NCBI GenBank assembly: GCA_004431415.1
Contig: QPMI01000444.1
Coordinates: 124,001-188,000, forward strand
Reading direction: 5' to 3'
Source: Cyanophora paradoxa
Lineage: Eukaryota > Glaucocystophyceae > Cyanophorales > Cyanophoraceae
Length of the DNA: 64,000 nt
Under the pieces are notes generated by a model. It was not told where the DNA came from and searched no databases. It worked only from the letters and a program-made list of their open reading frames with translations. Position numbers and translations under genes: made by a program. Shown here in pieces: positions 20,744 through 32,400 of the stretch; positions within the stretch are counted from its first letter, which is position 1, and every line of letters begins with the position of its first letter.

Positions 20744-22627
20744 TCAATTTTTGCACAGCAGACTACCAATTCGTACGTGGAGGGCCACCCACACGATGAA
20801 GAAGTAGAGACAGCTCAAGGAAGTGAAGCCGAGTGTAAAGAGGTCAGGGAGATTGGAAGGGGGCAGAAGTGTCGAATGGACAAGATGAAGAGTCATCGCC
20901 AAAATGAAGAGGAAAAGGAAGAAGTATTGTTTCAAAGACGAGTGATGCTTCGTTTGAAGCTGGGAGCCGGAGCAGCACACGCCATAAATGAGAAGAGAGC
21001 AGAAGTAGGCAAGGACTAGGTTGTCCTTGTACAGGAGGGGGAACATACTGAAAGCAGCAGCATAAGGAAGGATCTGAAGAATAGGAATCTCGTGTGGCGG
21101 CAGTAAGGCAAGTGGGACGAGAGGGACTAGGAACGATTTCTCGTGGACTTGGAAGGAGAACAGGAAGAACGAGAGACTGCTGCCAGCCATGGCTACGACG
21201 AGGTTCTCAGAAGACGGTCGTCGGACGCCAAGAAAGAACGATGGCAGGCATGCCAGGCCAGTAAGCACAGTGCTGCAAGCACGTCAGCTTCAGCACAGAA
21301 AAGCCGGGGGCATGCAGCGTACCAGAGGAGAATTTGTTGGTTTAATGCCAGTATCCTATGCAATTTGATAGCAAAGGATATTGTACACCACACATTCGCA
21401 ACCTTAACAAAATGGTTTAGGATCAAGAATCCCATAAACAGGGCGAAGGTTTTACCTTATCTTCATAAAGCCCTCGATTGAATGGAAACAGGCGCGTAAT
21501 TGCTGCTATGAGACTAGGCCACCCTCCAGCGCAATAGAAAGGAGCGAAAAGAGCCGTGAGCGTAAGAAGGACAGCACAAGCACATTTGAAAACCTCGAGC
21601 AATCTACCGTCAGCAATCAGAGAAGGGGGGGAGGAGGAGGAGGAGGAGGGGGGGGGGATATCTTCATCCGCAATTGTACGCACGGCTTTCTGTGTCTCAA
21701 GCAATGCCCAATGTAGAAGCCGGCAACGGCTGGGACATAATACATACCCATGTGCTTGTAGCCGAGAGAAAGACAGAAGACAACAGCCCCGAGAATCACT
21801 CTGTCCTTGCCCAATGCTGCAACTGAAAACACGGCCAGTCCCAAGCTGATGCAATTATACCTGTGCGGAAAGATTACAATCCATCCTTTAATTACAACCG
21901 CTGGATGGCGTACTGGAAATGGCCGTGATCAATCAAAATCAATGCTGGCTGAAGGAGAAGACGGAGTAGAACACCCATCTGTGACCCTTTCAATCTCCAG
22001 GCGAAAGCTTGAAGGCGGCAACGCACCTGAGATTTCCGGGGGAGATGACCGAAGAGGGTGTGAACACAAACGACGATCGCAGGGAAAAAGACGATGACGT
22101 CCGAAAGCCAGGCGGTCGATCTCATGAGAAAGCGGATGTAATCGCCCTCGATGCCTCGAGACCGATGCAGCTGCACGAGCGGCGGATGCACGATCTGGAA
22201 CCTACGCGTGCGCACGGATCAGGACCGAGCGACTGACGGAAATCGCGCTGGCGCGCACGCACATCTTTCCCATGGCGTAGCTGTGGTAAGCGGTTAGCGG
22301 CGGGTAGTCAAGGCCCCAGTAGAGCAGGTCGTTGTCGGTCGTGTTGCGGTACCAGTCGGCGAGCGGCAGGTTCGCTGTGACCTCCATCCAGTGCCGCTGC
22401 GCTTCGAAATCCCCGTACATGCAGCATCGTCCCTCTCCCGAATAGCCGGACAGGGAGACGGCGAGGCGGACTGCGAGCCCGGCGAACAACACCAGAAAGT
22501 GCGCCCGCCACGACAGCGCTCTCGCAGCCGCGGAAACCTCACCCTGCGCTCCCGTACGTTCGAGGCTCGGGTCGGGAGCTCCCGTACGCATACGCGCACA
22601 CGGCCGGTACCGGTGCCGAGAATGCAC
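20744..22627 (-). CDS. ALG6: Dolichyl-P-Glc:Man9GlcNAc2-PP-dolichol alpha-1,3-glucosyltransferase
   Basis: Adds the first glucose to the lipid-linked oligosaccharide in the ER membrane for N-glycosylation. Exon 1 carries the N-terminal membrane helix ([20 protein letters not shown]) and the ALG6/ALG8 signature [20 protein letters not shown], then [20 protein letters not shown] and LTAYHSY, with the catalytic Asp of GDFEAQRHW. Later exons: [33 protein letters not shown] (the ALG6 HGHFQYN motif); [38 protein letters not shown] (RLFPFxRGLxEDKVANFWC); [14 protein letters not shown] (HEKSIL). Multiple membrane helices follow and it ends GSLLCKN. YFNYGD-type details of ALG8 are absent, so ALG6 is preferred. 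Either of two in-frame Met codons (22625-22627 or 22589-22591) may start it. Confidence 0.85.
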
Positions 22628-22786
22628 GCCGTGACGAGATCAAATCGCAAGGGTGAACCGGTACCCGCGTGAAGTCCGCAACTTGGCCCGCAAGGCTAGC
22701 GCTGGAGTGCTGTAGCTACGCGGACTAGCAGGATCGTGCAGCGCTCACGGCGGTGGCGGCTAGCCTAGATCGAATTCAGCGATCGC

Positions 22787-25466
22787 ATGGCGGTACCGGC
22801 GGAGCGATTCCAAGAGCTCGAGCTCAGCGAGAGCGTGCTGAGCACTATCCAAGAGCACTTTCAGTTCGAGCGGATGACGCCTGTGCAAGGCACGCCGGTT
22901 CTGCGCTCGCGAGTGCGCTTTAGCGCCAGCTGATGCGAGCGCGCGCAGCGTCAACGATCCCGCTCTTCCTTGCCAACAAGGACGTGGCCGTAGAGGCGCG
23001 CCGGTGCAGCCCCTCGCGAGCCTCGGCGGCTCAGTCTGCTCATCCGATCAACTTCCGCAGGCCGTCACTGGAAGTGGGAAATCCCTCGCATACGTGATTC
23101 CGATGCTTGAGATCCTGCTGCGACGTGAGTCGGCACTCAAAAAGAGCGAGGTTGGAGCAATTGTTCTGCTGCCCACGCGGTGCGCTGCAGTGCGCGAGTT
23201 TCTTCAAGGTTGTGACCGCCCGCAGCGAGCTCGCAGCTCAAGTATTCAGTGTGATCAAGCCTTTCCTATCGAGCGTCCAGTCGCTCGCTGTGCAACTTTT
23301 CGTCGGCGGCACCGACCCTGCCCACGGTACTCAGAGTGATGTTAAAGTTACTTGCCTCCCCAGCGCCCCATACAATCTAGCAGATATCGAAAGATATCGG
23401 AGAGACGGAGCACACATAGTCGTGGCGACACCGGGCAGATTGGAGGATCTCGTGTGTCGGTCGCGCGTTCTCGATGTCAGGGAGCTGGAAGTGCTCATCC
23501 TGGACGAAGCTGACAGGTGCTGGGGTGCGCAGCTCCTGTATGGTGTTTTCGCTAACTCGTCTTGCAGGCTTCTCGATATGGGCTTTGAGGCTTCTATTAA
23601 CACAATCCTTGGCCAGCTGCCCAAGCAACGCCGCACTGGCATCTTCTCTGCAACCCAAACAGAAGAGGTCATTGCCCTATGCAGAGCAGGGCTTCGGAAT
23701 CCTGTCCGTATCCAGTGCAAGGTGGAAGGAGCAAAAAAGGGATCCAAGCGATCTGTGGAGCAGAAGACACCCTCCTCGTTCGCAGGTTCCTCTTTCATTT
23801 CACATATCACTGTTGATTAATGTTTCTTCTGCAGCTTACAGAACTTCTATCATACATGCGAATGGTCGTCTAAGCTGAATCTCACTTGCGATTTTATCAA
23901 GCGACACAAGCACTGCAAAATCATTGTTTATTGCCTCACGTGTGCATGTGTAGAGTACTTCTTCCGAGTGAGCACGTTTTCACATAGCTTATAAACTTGC
24001 TGATGAGTCTCGTGTGCGATGCAGGTTCTCCCAAGCTTGTCGTGTCTAAAAGGCGTGAGCATCGTCAATATGCATGGAAAACTTGACCAGAAGAAGCGAT
24101 CATGTGAGTTTCGATTAAAATGCCTTTTTGATTTTCTGATCGTTATTTCAGCTGCATACGAGAAATTTTCCTCCATGGAAAGTGGGGTCCTTCTCTGCAC
24201 AGATGTTGCTGCCCGTGGATTGGACTTCCCTAACATTGACTGGGTGATTCAGTACGTTGTTGGTGGGGTCTGAATGCACTACAAGCAATGACATGACTGT
24301 TCCAGGCTCGACTGCCCTCAAGATCCGAACAACTTTGTGCACAGGGTTGGGAGGAGCGCGCGAATGGGCAGGCAGGGAAATAGCCTCTGCTTCCTTCTTC
24401 CACATGAGGACACATACGTTGGTAACCATGACCTTGTTGCACCAAACATGAGCATCCGTCTTAGTGGCATGCGCAGATTTCCTGTCCATCAGGAAAGTAC
24501 CGATGCAGCCAATGGAGCTGGCAGAAGTGCCAGATGTGCTTCTTGAGTTTCGATCAATAATTGCGACTGACAGGGATTTGATCGAGCGAGTAAGATCTTT
24601 CTCACTTTCCTGAAGCCCTTGCATCGCTCGCTGATATGCTTACAGGGGCTAAAAGCTTTCGTGTCATACATTCGAGCCTACAAGGAGCACCAGTGCTCAC
24701 AAATTTTCCAGTTTCGGAACCTCCAACTGGGTGATATTGCTACTGGTTTCGGCCTCCTGAAGGCAAGTGATGGCTTTCTGCCTGGATGACTTGTGCTCAT
24801 GACATTTCACAGCTCCCTCGAATGCCTGAGCTTCGTGGGATGAAAATCGATGGTTTTACCCCCTTCAATGGAGACGTTGATGCCATTCCCTACAAGAATC
24901 CTCAGCGCGAAAAACAGAGGCAACAGCAGCGGAAGCAGAAGCAGGCTGCTGCTGCACAGAAAACGTGCGCCCTCCATGGTGTTGCTTGCTCAGACTTGAC
25001 GACGCTTGTCCTCCTCAGAGCCGCAAAGAAGCAGTCTGGCCCATTGCCAACCCATGATTCAGGCAGTAGTTCAGACTCGTCCTCTGACGACGAGGATGAT
25101 TTTGGTGCGCCGTCCCCAGTGCTTGATTTCTTTGTCGTCTCAGTCTGTCTGTTAGCACGGGAATCAGCACTGCTAAAGAAGCTCAAACGGGGCAAGATCA
25201 CGGAAGAGGAATACGCCCGTGAAACGGGCGAGCTATCAGACCCTGGTTCCGATTGCAGCAGCAGCGATACCAAGGATGGTGCATCCAAGACACAGAAGCC
25301 CATCGCAAAGCGCAGGAAGGTGTCTGCGAGTGCTGGCAGCAATTCAAAGAAGCCTGTAGAGAAACCAAAGAACAACAAGGAGGCAAAGGCGGCAGCTGCA
25401 CTGAACAAGAAGATTATGAAAGCTCGCATGAAGCGCAAGGGTTTGAATCGCAAGGGCCTAAAGTAG
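22787..25466 (+). CDS. SPB4: DEAD-box RNA helicase SPB4/DDX55 (60S ribosome biogenesis)
   Basis: ATP-dependent helicase required for 27S/25S rRNA processing in the nucleolus. It begins [20 protein letters not shown], then the Q motif FERMTPVQ. All DEAD motifs are present: AVTGSGKS (I), LLPTR then ELAAQVF (Ia), [10 protein letters not shown] (Ib), LILDEADR (II), [10 protein letters not shown] (III), KIIVYCLTC (IV), [21 protein letters not shown] (V) and [14 protein letters not shown] (VI). The C-terminal part [20 protein letters not shown], then [15 protein letters not shown] and [14 protein letters not shown], is specific to SPB4/DDX55. The tail is acidic (SSDDEDD) then Lys-rich ([18 protein letters not shown]). 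About ten introns; the first two seem to begin with GC (after PVQ and after VAVE), since only then does the conserved protein continue. Confidence 0.9.
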
Positions 25467-25655
25467 AAAACTGTCTGTAACTATGAACGCTGCTTTATGC
25501 ATTTCGTCCTCGACCTGGCATTGGCCACCCGGCCCAATAACTCAGCTGCAGGTGTGAGGTGTGTGGCTGGCCATGACGTCATTTCCCAATAACACATCAT
25601 GGCATCTAGAGTACTGAACTATCTAAGAGGCAACTGCTGCACATGCAGGGCCAGG

Positions 25656-27059
25656 CTACGCTGAGGCAGGGGAGGCAGCACGGTCAGCAAGGATGGATTC
25701 GGCAATGACCATATCTTCCGGCGTAGTGATTTTCAGGTTCGTGTACTCCCCCATCGTAATGCGGACCTGATCAGGATGGTCAGCACCACACAGTGAGAGG
25801 GGCCGGCCACTGGTGTAAAAGATGGCGCACCGGGTGCCCGCCAAGGAGCTCGACAATGGACAGGTCGTCCGTGACTGCGAGGGGCTTGCCCTCTGTGTCA
25901 CCTGCGTGGACCTGTACAGGAGGGTGAGGGCAGGCAGGGAAGGGTCGGCAAGCGAACGGACCTTGTCGTATCCCGCCTGCAGGATCTTCGGACGGATGAC
26001 CTGGAACCAGCCTCGGCTAACGCTGAGAAAGCGCGACTACAGGGGAGAGCAAACCTGCGGTGTCTGGATCTCGTAGAGGCGGCTGCGGTCCGGGGTCCGC
26101 TCCACTAGCCGTGTCTCCGGGTCCACTTCCTGGTCCAATCCGATCAGTCGAAGCTAGAGGAGGCCGGGAAAGCGCGGGCCTTGATAGTGGCCTTGCTGGG
26201 AACACCGAGGGCGGCTGCGCCGTAGTGGGCGCCCTCGCGGAAGACGAGGCGGACGGAGTCGCGCTCTACGAGCGGCCGCGCCGAGTCGTGCACTGCCACC
26301 AGCTGCGAGCGGTTCCAGTCTATTTCCTGCAGTCCATTGTACACCGAATCCTGCGCGCGAGAGTCGTTCGGGAGTGCAAGCTCGCACTTTGGGGAAGGCG
26401 GTGAGCTACCTGGCGCTCCTTCCCGGGCAGCGCATACTTGATAGGAACCGGGCTCGATTTGACGGCCTCCTCAAAGTAATGCCTGCTTGAAGGGTCGCAC
26501 ACAATGACAATCTCGAACACCTAGGGGGGGGGGCGGGTCTCAGTGCGCGGGAAGAGCAGCAGAGGGCGCGCGCGCATTGGGACGGAGGGACTGGAACAGT
26601 TCCAGAGAGTGCAGCACAATCGGCCGTCCCTGGAGCGGCAGGAACTGCTTCGGCATCGACGCGCCCATGCGCTTCCCGACGCCTCCCGCAAGCAGGATCA
26701 CGCTGACGTTCTCAGGCTGCGCGATAAGCGAATATGAGCGCGTCGCGCACGCTTAGCTAGCGCGCCGCAGCACGAACGTCGGTCTCGGGGATCGGGCCGG
26801 GCGGAGGGGCGATGGCCTGGAAAACGGGCGCCGCTGTGCCGAGCCGAGCTTGCCTGGATGAAGTAAACACGCGCGAGCCCGCTGCACGCGACCGGACGAG
26901 CAGGCCAGCCGCTCCTCCAACGAACTCGCTGCCGAGGGCTGCGCGCACTCGCCCCGCGGCTTGACGGGGCGACGCCACATCCGCTGCGCTCCAGGCCACA
27001 TGGCTGCCCGGCCGCGCGCCGCAGCCGGCGAGGGCCACGCTGAACGCTGCCGTCGACAT
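25656..27059 (-). CDS. ispD: 2-C-methyl-D-erythritol 4-phosphate cytidylyltransferase, plastid
   Basis: Third step of the MEP isoprenoid pathway, joining CTP and MEP in the plastid. The enzyme opens at [20 protein letters not shown], then [20 protein letters not shown], giving the nucleotide-binding GGxGxRMG...PKQF signature. Further exons carry [94 protein letters not shown] and [20 protein letters not shown], all conserved. Exon 1 (about 26760-27059) supplies a presequence of about 95 residues starting [20 protein letters not shown], Ala/Arg/Ser-rich with an early Phe, consistent with plastid targeting. The exon 1/2 junction is approximate. Stop at 25656-25658. Head to head with the deacetylase only 65 bases away. 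Confidence 0.9.
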
Positions 27060-27124
27060 TCGATCGATTAGTCACTCGTACCCTGCCTTCAAGCCGTACT
27101 TGGCAACTTGGGGAAGCGTTCACC
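27060..27124. promoter_or_regulatory. 65-base divergent intergenic, ispD / deacetylase
   Basis: Only 65 bases separate the two start codons. The 5' UTRs must overlap this stretch or the neighbouring exons; a shared compact promoter is inferred. Confidence 0.35.
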
Positions 27125-28183
27125 ATGGCCAGGGCGCGCTCTTCCGCGCGCGCGGCTATCGTCTTCGCGTTCCTTGCCGCCGTTGCCGCGCTCTCCGTCG
27201 CCAGCGCGCCGCTGTACGAGCTGGAGTGGAAGTTCACGCCGTCAGACCACGACCAGCTCGCAGCGCGCCCGCTTGCCCCCATACTCTGCCGACGTCGGGC
27301 GGTGATTTTTCCGTTGCGCAGATCACCCTGGATGATGGGCCGGATTGCGCTGGCAACACACGATCGATCCTCAATGTCCTCGATCGCCTTCGGGCCCGTG
27401 GGCGCGGCGTGAGTACGCCTCGTACGCCAAGTCTAGTTCGGATTTTTTAAAACCATAAAACAGACGCTACGTTCTTCATCAACAGCCAGAATGCGTGCGA
27501 CCTGCGCTACAGCCCGGTTTGTTGTCTCAAGTTCATGATCACCACCGGTACCGGGCCGGTTTCTGGGGCTGACAAAGCCGCATGGTCGCTGCAGGTGGCC
27601 CGAGCGCTCGTGGGGCGCATCATAGACTCGGGCTACACCCTCGCATCGCACACCGCCCACCACTGGTCCCTTACAAGACTGTGGAATGCTTCTGTCGAGC
27701 GAGAGATTGCTGCAGTGGAGTCTGCTGTGCGTTCCATTCGCCCCGGAGCTCGCGTGACTCTGCTGCGGGCTCCCTACGGGTCGACGAGTCCACGTGTGAG
27801 GGACATCATCGCTCGCCACGCCGTGCTGGTATATGCGATCCATGAATTGCTCACCAAAATTTGGTGGCTTTAATTTGAAAGCGCCCTCTTAGGTTGATTG
27901 GAAGTTCGATCGTGAAGACTGGCGCTGCCACACTGCGTCCTGCGTCGAGCTGCGCTACACTCCCCAGGCTGTGCGAGGAGGCGGTATTGTCCTGCTTCAT
28001 TCCATCAAGGAAGCCACAGCAGCTGCATTCGAATTCATCTTGCAGCGTTGGCTGGTGCGTCTCGTGTTGCCCTGCTCTCTTCTAAATCTGAGCTTTCTTG
28101 TCTAGGCTGCAGGCTACAAGCTGGTGTCGGTTGAAGATTTCGTCTTGCAGAAGTATGGAAGAACCAGCAGACAACTTATTTAA
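27125..28183 (+). CDS. Secreted polysaccharide deacetylase (NodB/CE4 family)
   Basis: Removes N-acetyl groups from chitin-like or peptidoglycan-like glycans. The N terminus MARARSSARAAIVFAFLAAVAALSVASA is a textbook signal peptide, so the product enters the secretory pathway. All five CE4 motifs are visible: FSVAQITLDDGPDCAGNTRS (TFDDGP-type catalytic and metal Asp), ATFFINSQNACDLRY, SGYTLASHTAHHWSL (metal His pair), TLLRAPYGSTSPRV, WKFDREDW, and GGGIVLLHSIKE (catalytic His). It ends SVEDFVLQKYGRTSRQLI. Introns fall near 27260-27300, 27408-27460, 27825-27895 and 28053-28106. About 280 residues. The Phe of TFDDGP is Leu here. Substrate unknown; cell-wall or scale glycan modification is a guess. 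Confidence 0.85.
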
Positions 28184-28413
28184 GACCCCGACCGTGTGCA
28201 TGAGGCTTGAGCATTTGATTGTCGACGTCTGCCGCTGATACTAGATATTGAAATTGATTGATATTGATACTAGCTTGGAATTCCGCTATTAATATTGCTC
28301 ACATGAATTCCAAGCATTTTGAGGCGCTCTCAAAACTGCTACTCTGGCCATTTATGCTCAGCGGCTAGTCACTGAGTACAGGCCGTGATGCCCCCGAAAG
28401 CGCGAGGCGAGGG

Positions 28414-28932
28414 TCAGCTGGAAGTTATCTTGCTCAGGAATTCATCAAGCTGCTCATTGTTCAACAGGCCGACGAAGCCGTCCATGACCTTCCCATCCTT
28501 GATGGCGAAAACTGCATGAACACAGCGTAGTCAATCAGAAGAAACGAAAGGAAACTCATGAATCGCTCACCGGCAGGAATAGAACGAACATTGAGCTGGC
28601 CAGCGATTTCACCATGCTGGTCAACATCTGCAAGATTGATTCAGCCTCCCGAGGGTCCCCATGGCGGGAGAAACTGACCCAGCTTTGCCAATATCCATTT
28701 GCCGTTGGCCTTTTCAGCCTTTGCCTCGAGAATTGGGCCTAACTTCTTGCAAGGAGCACACCAACTGCAGTGATAGATCAGAGAACCATTTGCAAGCACC
28801 TTCAAACAGAAACACGCACTTCGCGTAGCAGTCTAGCACGACTACAGTGCTCTTGGACTGTTCAAGCACTTTCGTGTTGAAATCCTCGGCAGTCACTTCG
28901 TAAAAAGACCCATGGCCAGGCGCCGCGGACAT
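28414..28932 (-). CDS. Thioredoxin
   Basis: Small dithiol oxidoreductase. Exon 1 gives MSAAPGHGSFYEVTAEDFNT, KVLEQSKSTVVVLDCYAK; after a GTGCGT intron the active site reads WCAPCKKLGPILEAKAEK, then WILAKLDVDQHGEIAGQLNV and RSIPAVFAIKDGKVMDGFVG, ending LDEFLSKITSS. The canonical WCxPC and cis-Pro (SIPA) are present. About 118 residues with no evident targeting peptide, so cytosolic or, less likely, mitochondrial. Three introns. Phe/Asp/Cys in LDCYA replaces the usual VDFYA, leaving an extra Cys next to the active site. Confidence 0.9.
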
Positions 28933-29459
28933 CTTCGGCGAGGAAGTGTGCAGCTGAGCCCGCAGGGCAGGAGGCAGCGGTTGCTGCGCAGGGAAAGCCT
29001 AAGCATGAGACTCATGAGACTCACTGCTCCGGACGGCGCTCGATAGCTCGATAGACGATGCGCATAGAGCTAGTAAAGCCACCGATAGCACATGAAAAGC
29101 TATGTACATGCCTGTAGCACATAAAAAGCTATGTACACGCCGAGCGCGCAGGTGCGCGGTAAACAGCATGCGCGCTCTCTCCGGCGCGCACCCAGTTGCT
29201 ACGTGGAGCAAAAGAGAGTGCGCGGGGGCTGTTCTGTTTAAGCGGGCCGCGCAGCGCTGCTGAGGAGGCCAGGGCAAGGAGGCCCGCAGTCGGTTCTCCT
29301 ACCCGGATCGGGGCGACGCGCGGTGCGGTGCTCATAACTCGTGCTGCCATCTTCGCTGCGTGCGCGTAGGAAGGCATACGCTGGAATCGATCTTTGCTGG
29401 CTGGATGAGTGTGACTGTACCCGGCGCACTCGTTCCCAGGGGCTCCGACCTATTTTTCT
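28933..29459. other. Intergenic between thioredoxin and left duplication arm
   Basis: No gene is seen. A short direct repeat, GCACATAAAAAGCTATGTACA / GCACATGAAAAGCTATGTACA, lies at about 29088-29135. The left arm of the inverted duplication starts at about 29460. Confidence 0.5.
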
Positions 29460-32400
29460 TAGCTTGTGCACACGAGCGCCCGCGATCAGACCGCAGCAGA
29501 CGCGATCATGCGCGGACATCACAGAAGTGTCTGAAGCTGCGTCGAGAGCCGCCGAGTGGCGGAAAAGGCTGCCGCGCTCCGTGCGCAGGCGAAGGGCCAC
29601 CTGCAGGGCGCCCGCCAGCTTTTGCGGCCCCGCACGCGGAGCATTCGATGCCAGCGTGTGCCGCGAGCTGCAGCTCGGCACCGCTGCTCTACTTCAAGTA
29701 CGCCGCATCCGCAAGCAGACCGGCACTCGCGCATCGCGTCGGCTGACGTCGACCCGCGTTTGCGCTGCGCAGGTGCGCTCGGGCGGGACCAGCCCTTCCG
29801 CTTCCGGCTTCTGTCCATGTGGGCGACGGGCGCGACCCGCCGGCGATCGTGCAAGATGCAGAGGGCCGAGTGTGGAAGCGCGTGCTGCCCGACGAGGGAC
29901 GCTCGGCGCGCGGGTTCGTCGTCTTCGAGACGACCTTCCGGAAGCAGCTCAAGGTCCTCTGCCCGCGGGAGCTGGAGGGGCAGGACGTAGAGATTGCCGT
30001 CGCCTCCGCCCCCGCCTCGCGCGCCGGCTCCCGGCCGCTGCTGCGCTTCGCGCTGGACTCGCCCTACCGCGTGCGCCCCGCCCCGCCCCCCGCCGACGCG
30101 CGAGGCGCAACCGCTCACGCGGGGCGCGCCGGGGCGCAGACGGAGCGGCAGCAGGGGCTGGTGGTGGACGCGGTGAGGGCGCGGGTGGGGAGCGGCGGCC
30201 TCATCGACGTCCCCTTCGGGTTCGCGTTCTGCAGCACGGACCGGTGGGCGCCCGTGCCGGCGGCGGCCGGGGCGGGGCCCGAGGAGCTCCTCCTGCACGG
30301 CCCCGACGCCGGCTTCGAGATGCGCTTCAGCCGCGCCGACGGGGCCCCCGTCTTCGGGGCGGCGCGCGCCGTCGTCGTCGTCCGCACCCCGCCCAAGAAG
30401 TCCGGCGCCCGCCGCCCCGGGCCGGCCGCCGTCCCCGCCTCCTCAGAAGAGGATGAGCCCGCGGCGCCGCCGGCCGAGGCGCGGCCGCGGGAGGCGGGCG
30501 GGCGCGCGGGCCGCGCGCACCGCAGCCAAAGCGGGAGCGGCGGGGCGGGTATGAGCCGGCGGAGGCGCCGGAGCCGGCGGGGCCGAGGACGCGAGCGGGC
30601 TGTCGGACCCGTTCGCGATGCTCTCGGTGGGCGCCTCGTGCGCCTTGCAGGCGGTGCCGCATCGGCCGTCGCAATGGGTCGACGACTCGACGGTCGCCGC
30701 CATGGAGGCCATGTTCGCCGTGCGTACCCCGCCACGATTCGCGTCGCTCCGCCCAGCCCGCCCCGCCCCGCCCCGCCCCGTCCGCCGATGCGCCGGGTGC
30801 GCAGGCGGCCGAGGCGGCCTCGCGCATGGCCGCCCTCCGGCGCGGGTCGCTCTTCAAGGAAGCGGCAGCGCTCTTCCGGCGCATCGAGTCGGCGTGCGGC
30901 TTCGGGGCCGGCCCCGCGACGCCCGGCGGCAGCGGCGGCGGCGGCGGCGCGGCGTCGCCGGAAGCGGGGTCGCCGGCGTCGGCTGGAGCGGGGGAGGCGA
31001 GCTCGGGGCAGCGCTGCGGGCGGCAGCGGGGGAGGGGGACCCCGCCGAGCTCGTCCGCCGCCTCGAGGCCCTCTTCGTCCCCGACCTCCCCTTCGGCCCC
31101 GCCGCCCCGTCCGCCCCGCCCGCCCTCCCCGTGCGCTGCCCGAGCCGACCCGCGGCGCAGGGCGGCGGGGCGGCGGAGGCGGCGCGGCGGCACGTCTTCG
31201 GGAGCGACGAGGAGCGCGCGGCGTCGGAGGCGCGCTTCCGCGAGGTGCGCCCGTGCTGGGCCAAGGCTTGCAGGGCGTGCGGGGCGCGGCTGAGGCGGGG
31301 CGGCGGGGCGCAGCTGGCGGGGTGGTGGCGGAGGGGGCGTCCGCGGGGCGGCCGCCGCCCGCGAGCTCGCCGTCGTCCTCGGTGCGCCCCGCCCGCGGCG
31401 TGCCCCGCGGGGCCGGCGCCCTGAGGCCGCGGGCGCCGGCAGCGACGGAGCCCGTGCTGGACTCGCGCCTCGTCCTCACCGACCCCGGCCAGAAGGAGGC
31501 GCGCCCGCCCCGCGCCCCGGCCCGCCCCGCCGGGGGCGAGCGCGCGCGCAGCTGCGGGCGGCGCTGCGGGCGGTGCGGGCGGCGACGCGCTCGATGGCCC
31601 TCGAGCGCTCTGTCGTCCTCGCCCTCTTCGCCGCCGCCGCCGCCGGGTCCGCCCCGCCCCGCCCCGCCCCGCCCCGCCACGGCCCCTCGTCTGACGGTCC
31701 GCCCCCGCAGCGTGGCGGCCGCGGCCCACGGCCCCATGTGCGCTGCGCCCCGCCGGCCGCTTTGCTGTATCTTCTGACGTTTGTGAAGATCCGAGTTTCG
31801 GGCGGCGTGCGAGCGCGGCTGGCGCCTCACCGTGCTCGTCCACGACAATGTGGTGCGGCCCGGGCACCTGCGTCCGCCCCTGCACGCCGACCCCCGCTCC
31901 CCCTGTAGTTTGGAGTAATACAGGACCTGGAGATCGTGCCAAGCTCGCTCTCGCTGCGGCTGGCACTGCTCACCCTCGAGGCGGCGCGGCCGCGCGAGCA
32001 CGAGGACCCGCGCCTCCTCGCCGAGGTCCCGCCCCCGCCGCCCGCGCGCCCGGGGCTGCAGCTGAGACCCGCCCGCGCGGCAGGCGTGCTACTGGGCGGG
32101 GCTGCGTAGCGTGCGGATGGGGACGATCGCGAGATGCGACGAGGAGGCTCTGGAACACTTCTTCGCCGGCTTGGCCGTCATCCGCGCCCACGGCCTCTAC
32201 CCGAGCCGCGAGGAGGCGTGGCTCGTCCGCGCAATCGGCCAACTGTACCGTGCGCCCTTCGCCTTTACGGCCTCCTCGTCTGCCTGCGCCAGCTTCCCGC
32301 GCAGTGCGGCACGGGAGGCTTGATGAGGCCCGCGAGTATTTGGACAAGGTCTACTGGTTCGAGAACACCCCCGAGGTCCGTGCCACACCTCGCCTTGGCT

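Noticed and set aside
30115-32001. Long Arg/Pro-rich frame antisense to the left duplication arm (and its mirror at 37107-39343)
   Set aside because: Composition only (CGG, GGC and GCG codons); the conserved residues between arms follow the sense frames of the TPR-like gene.
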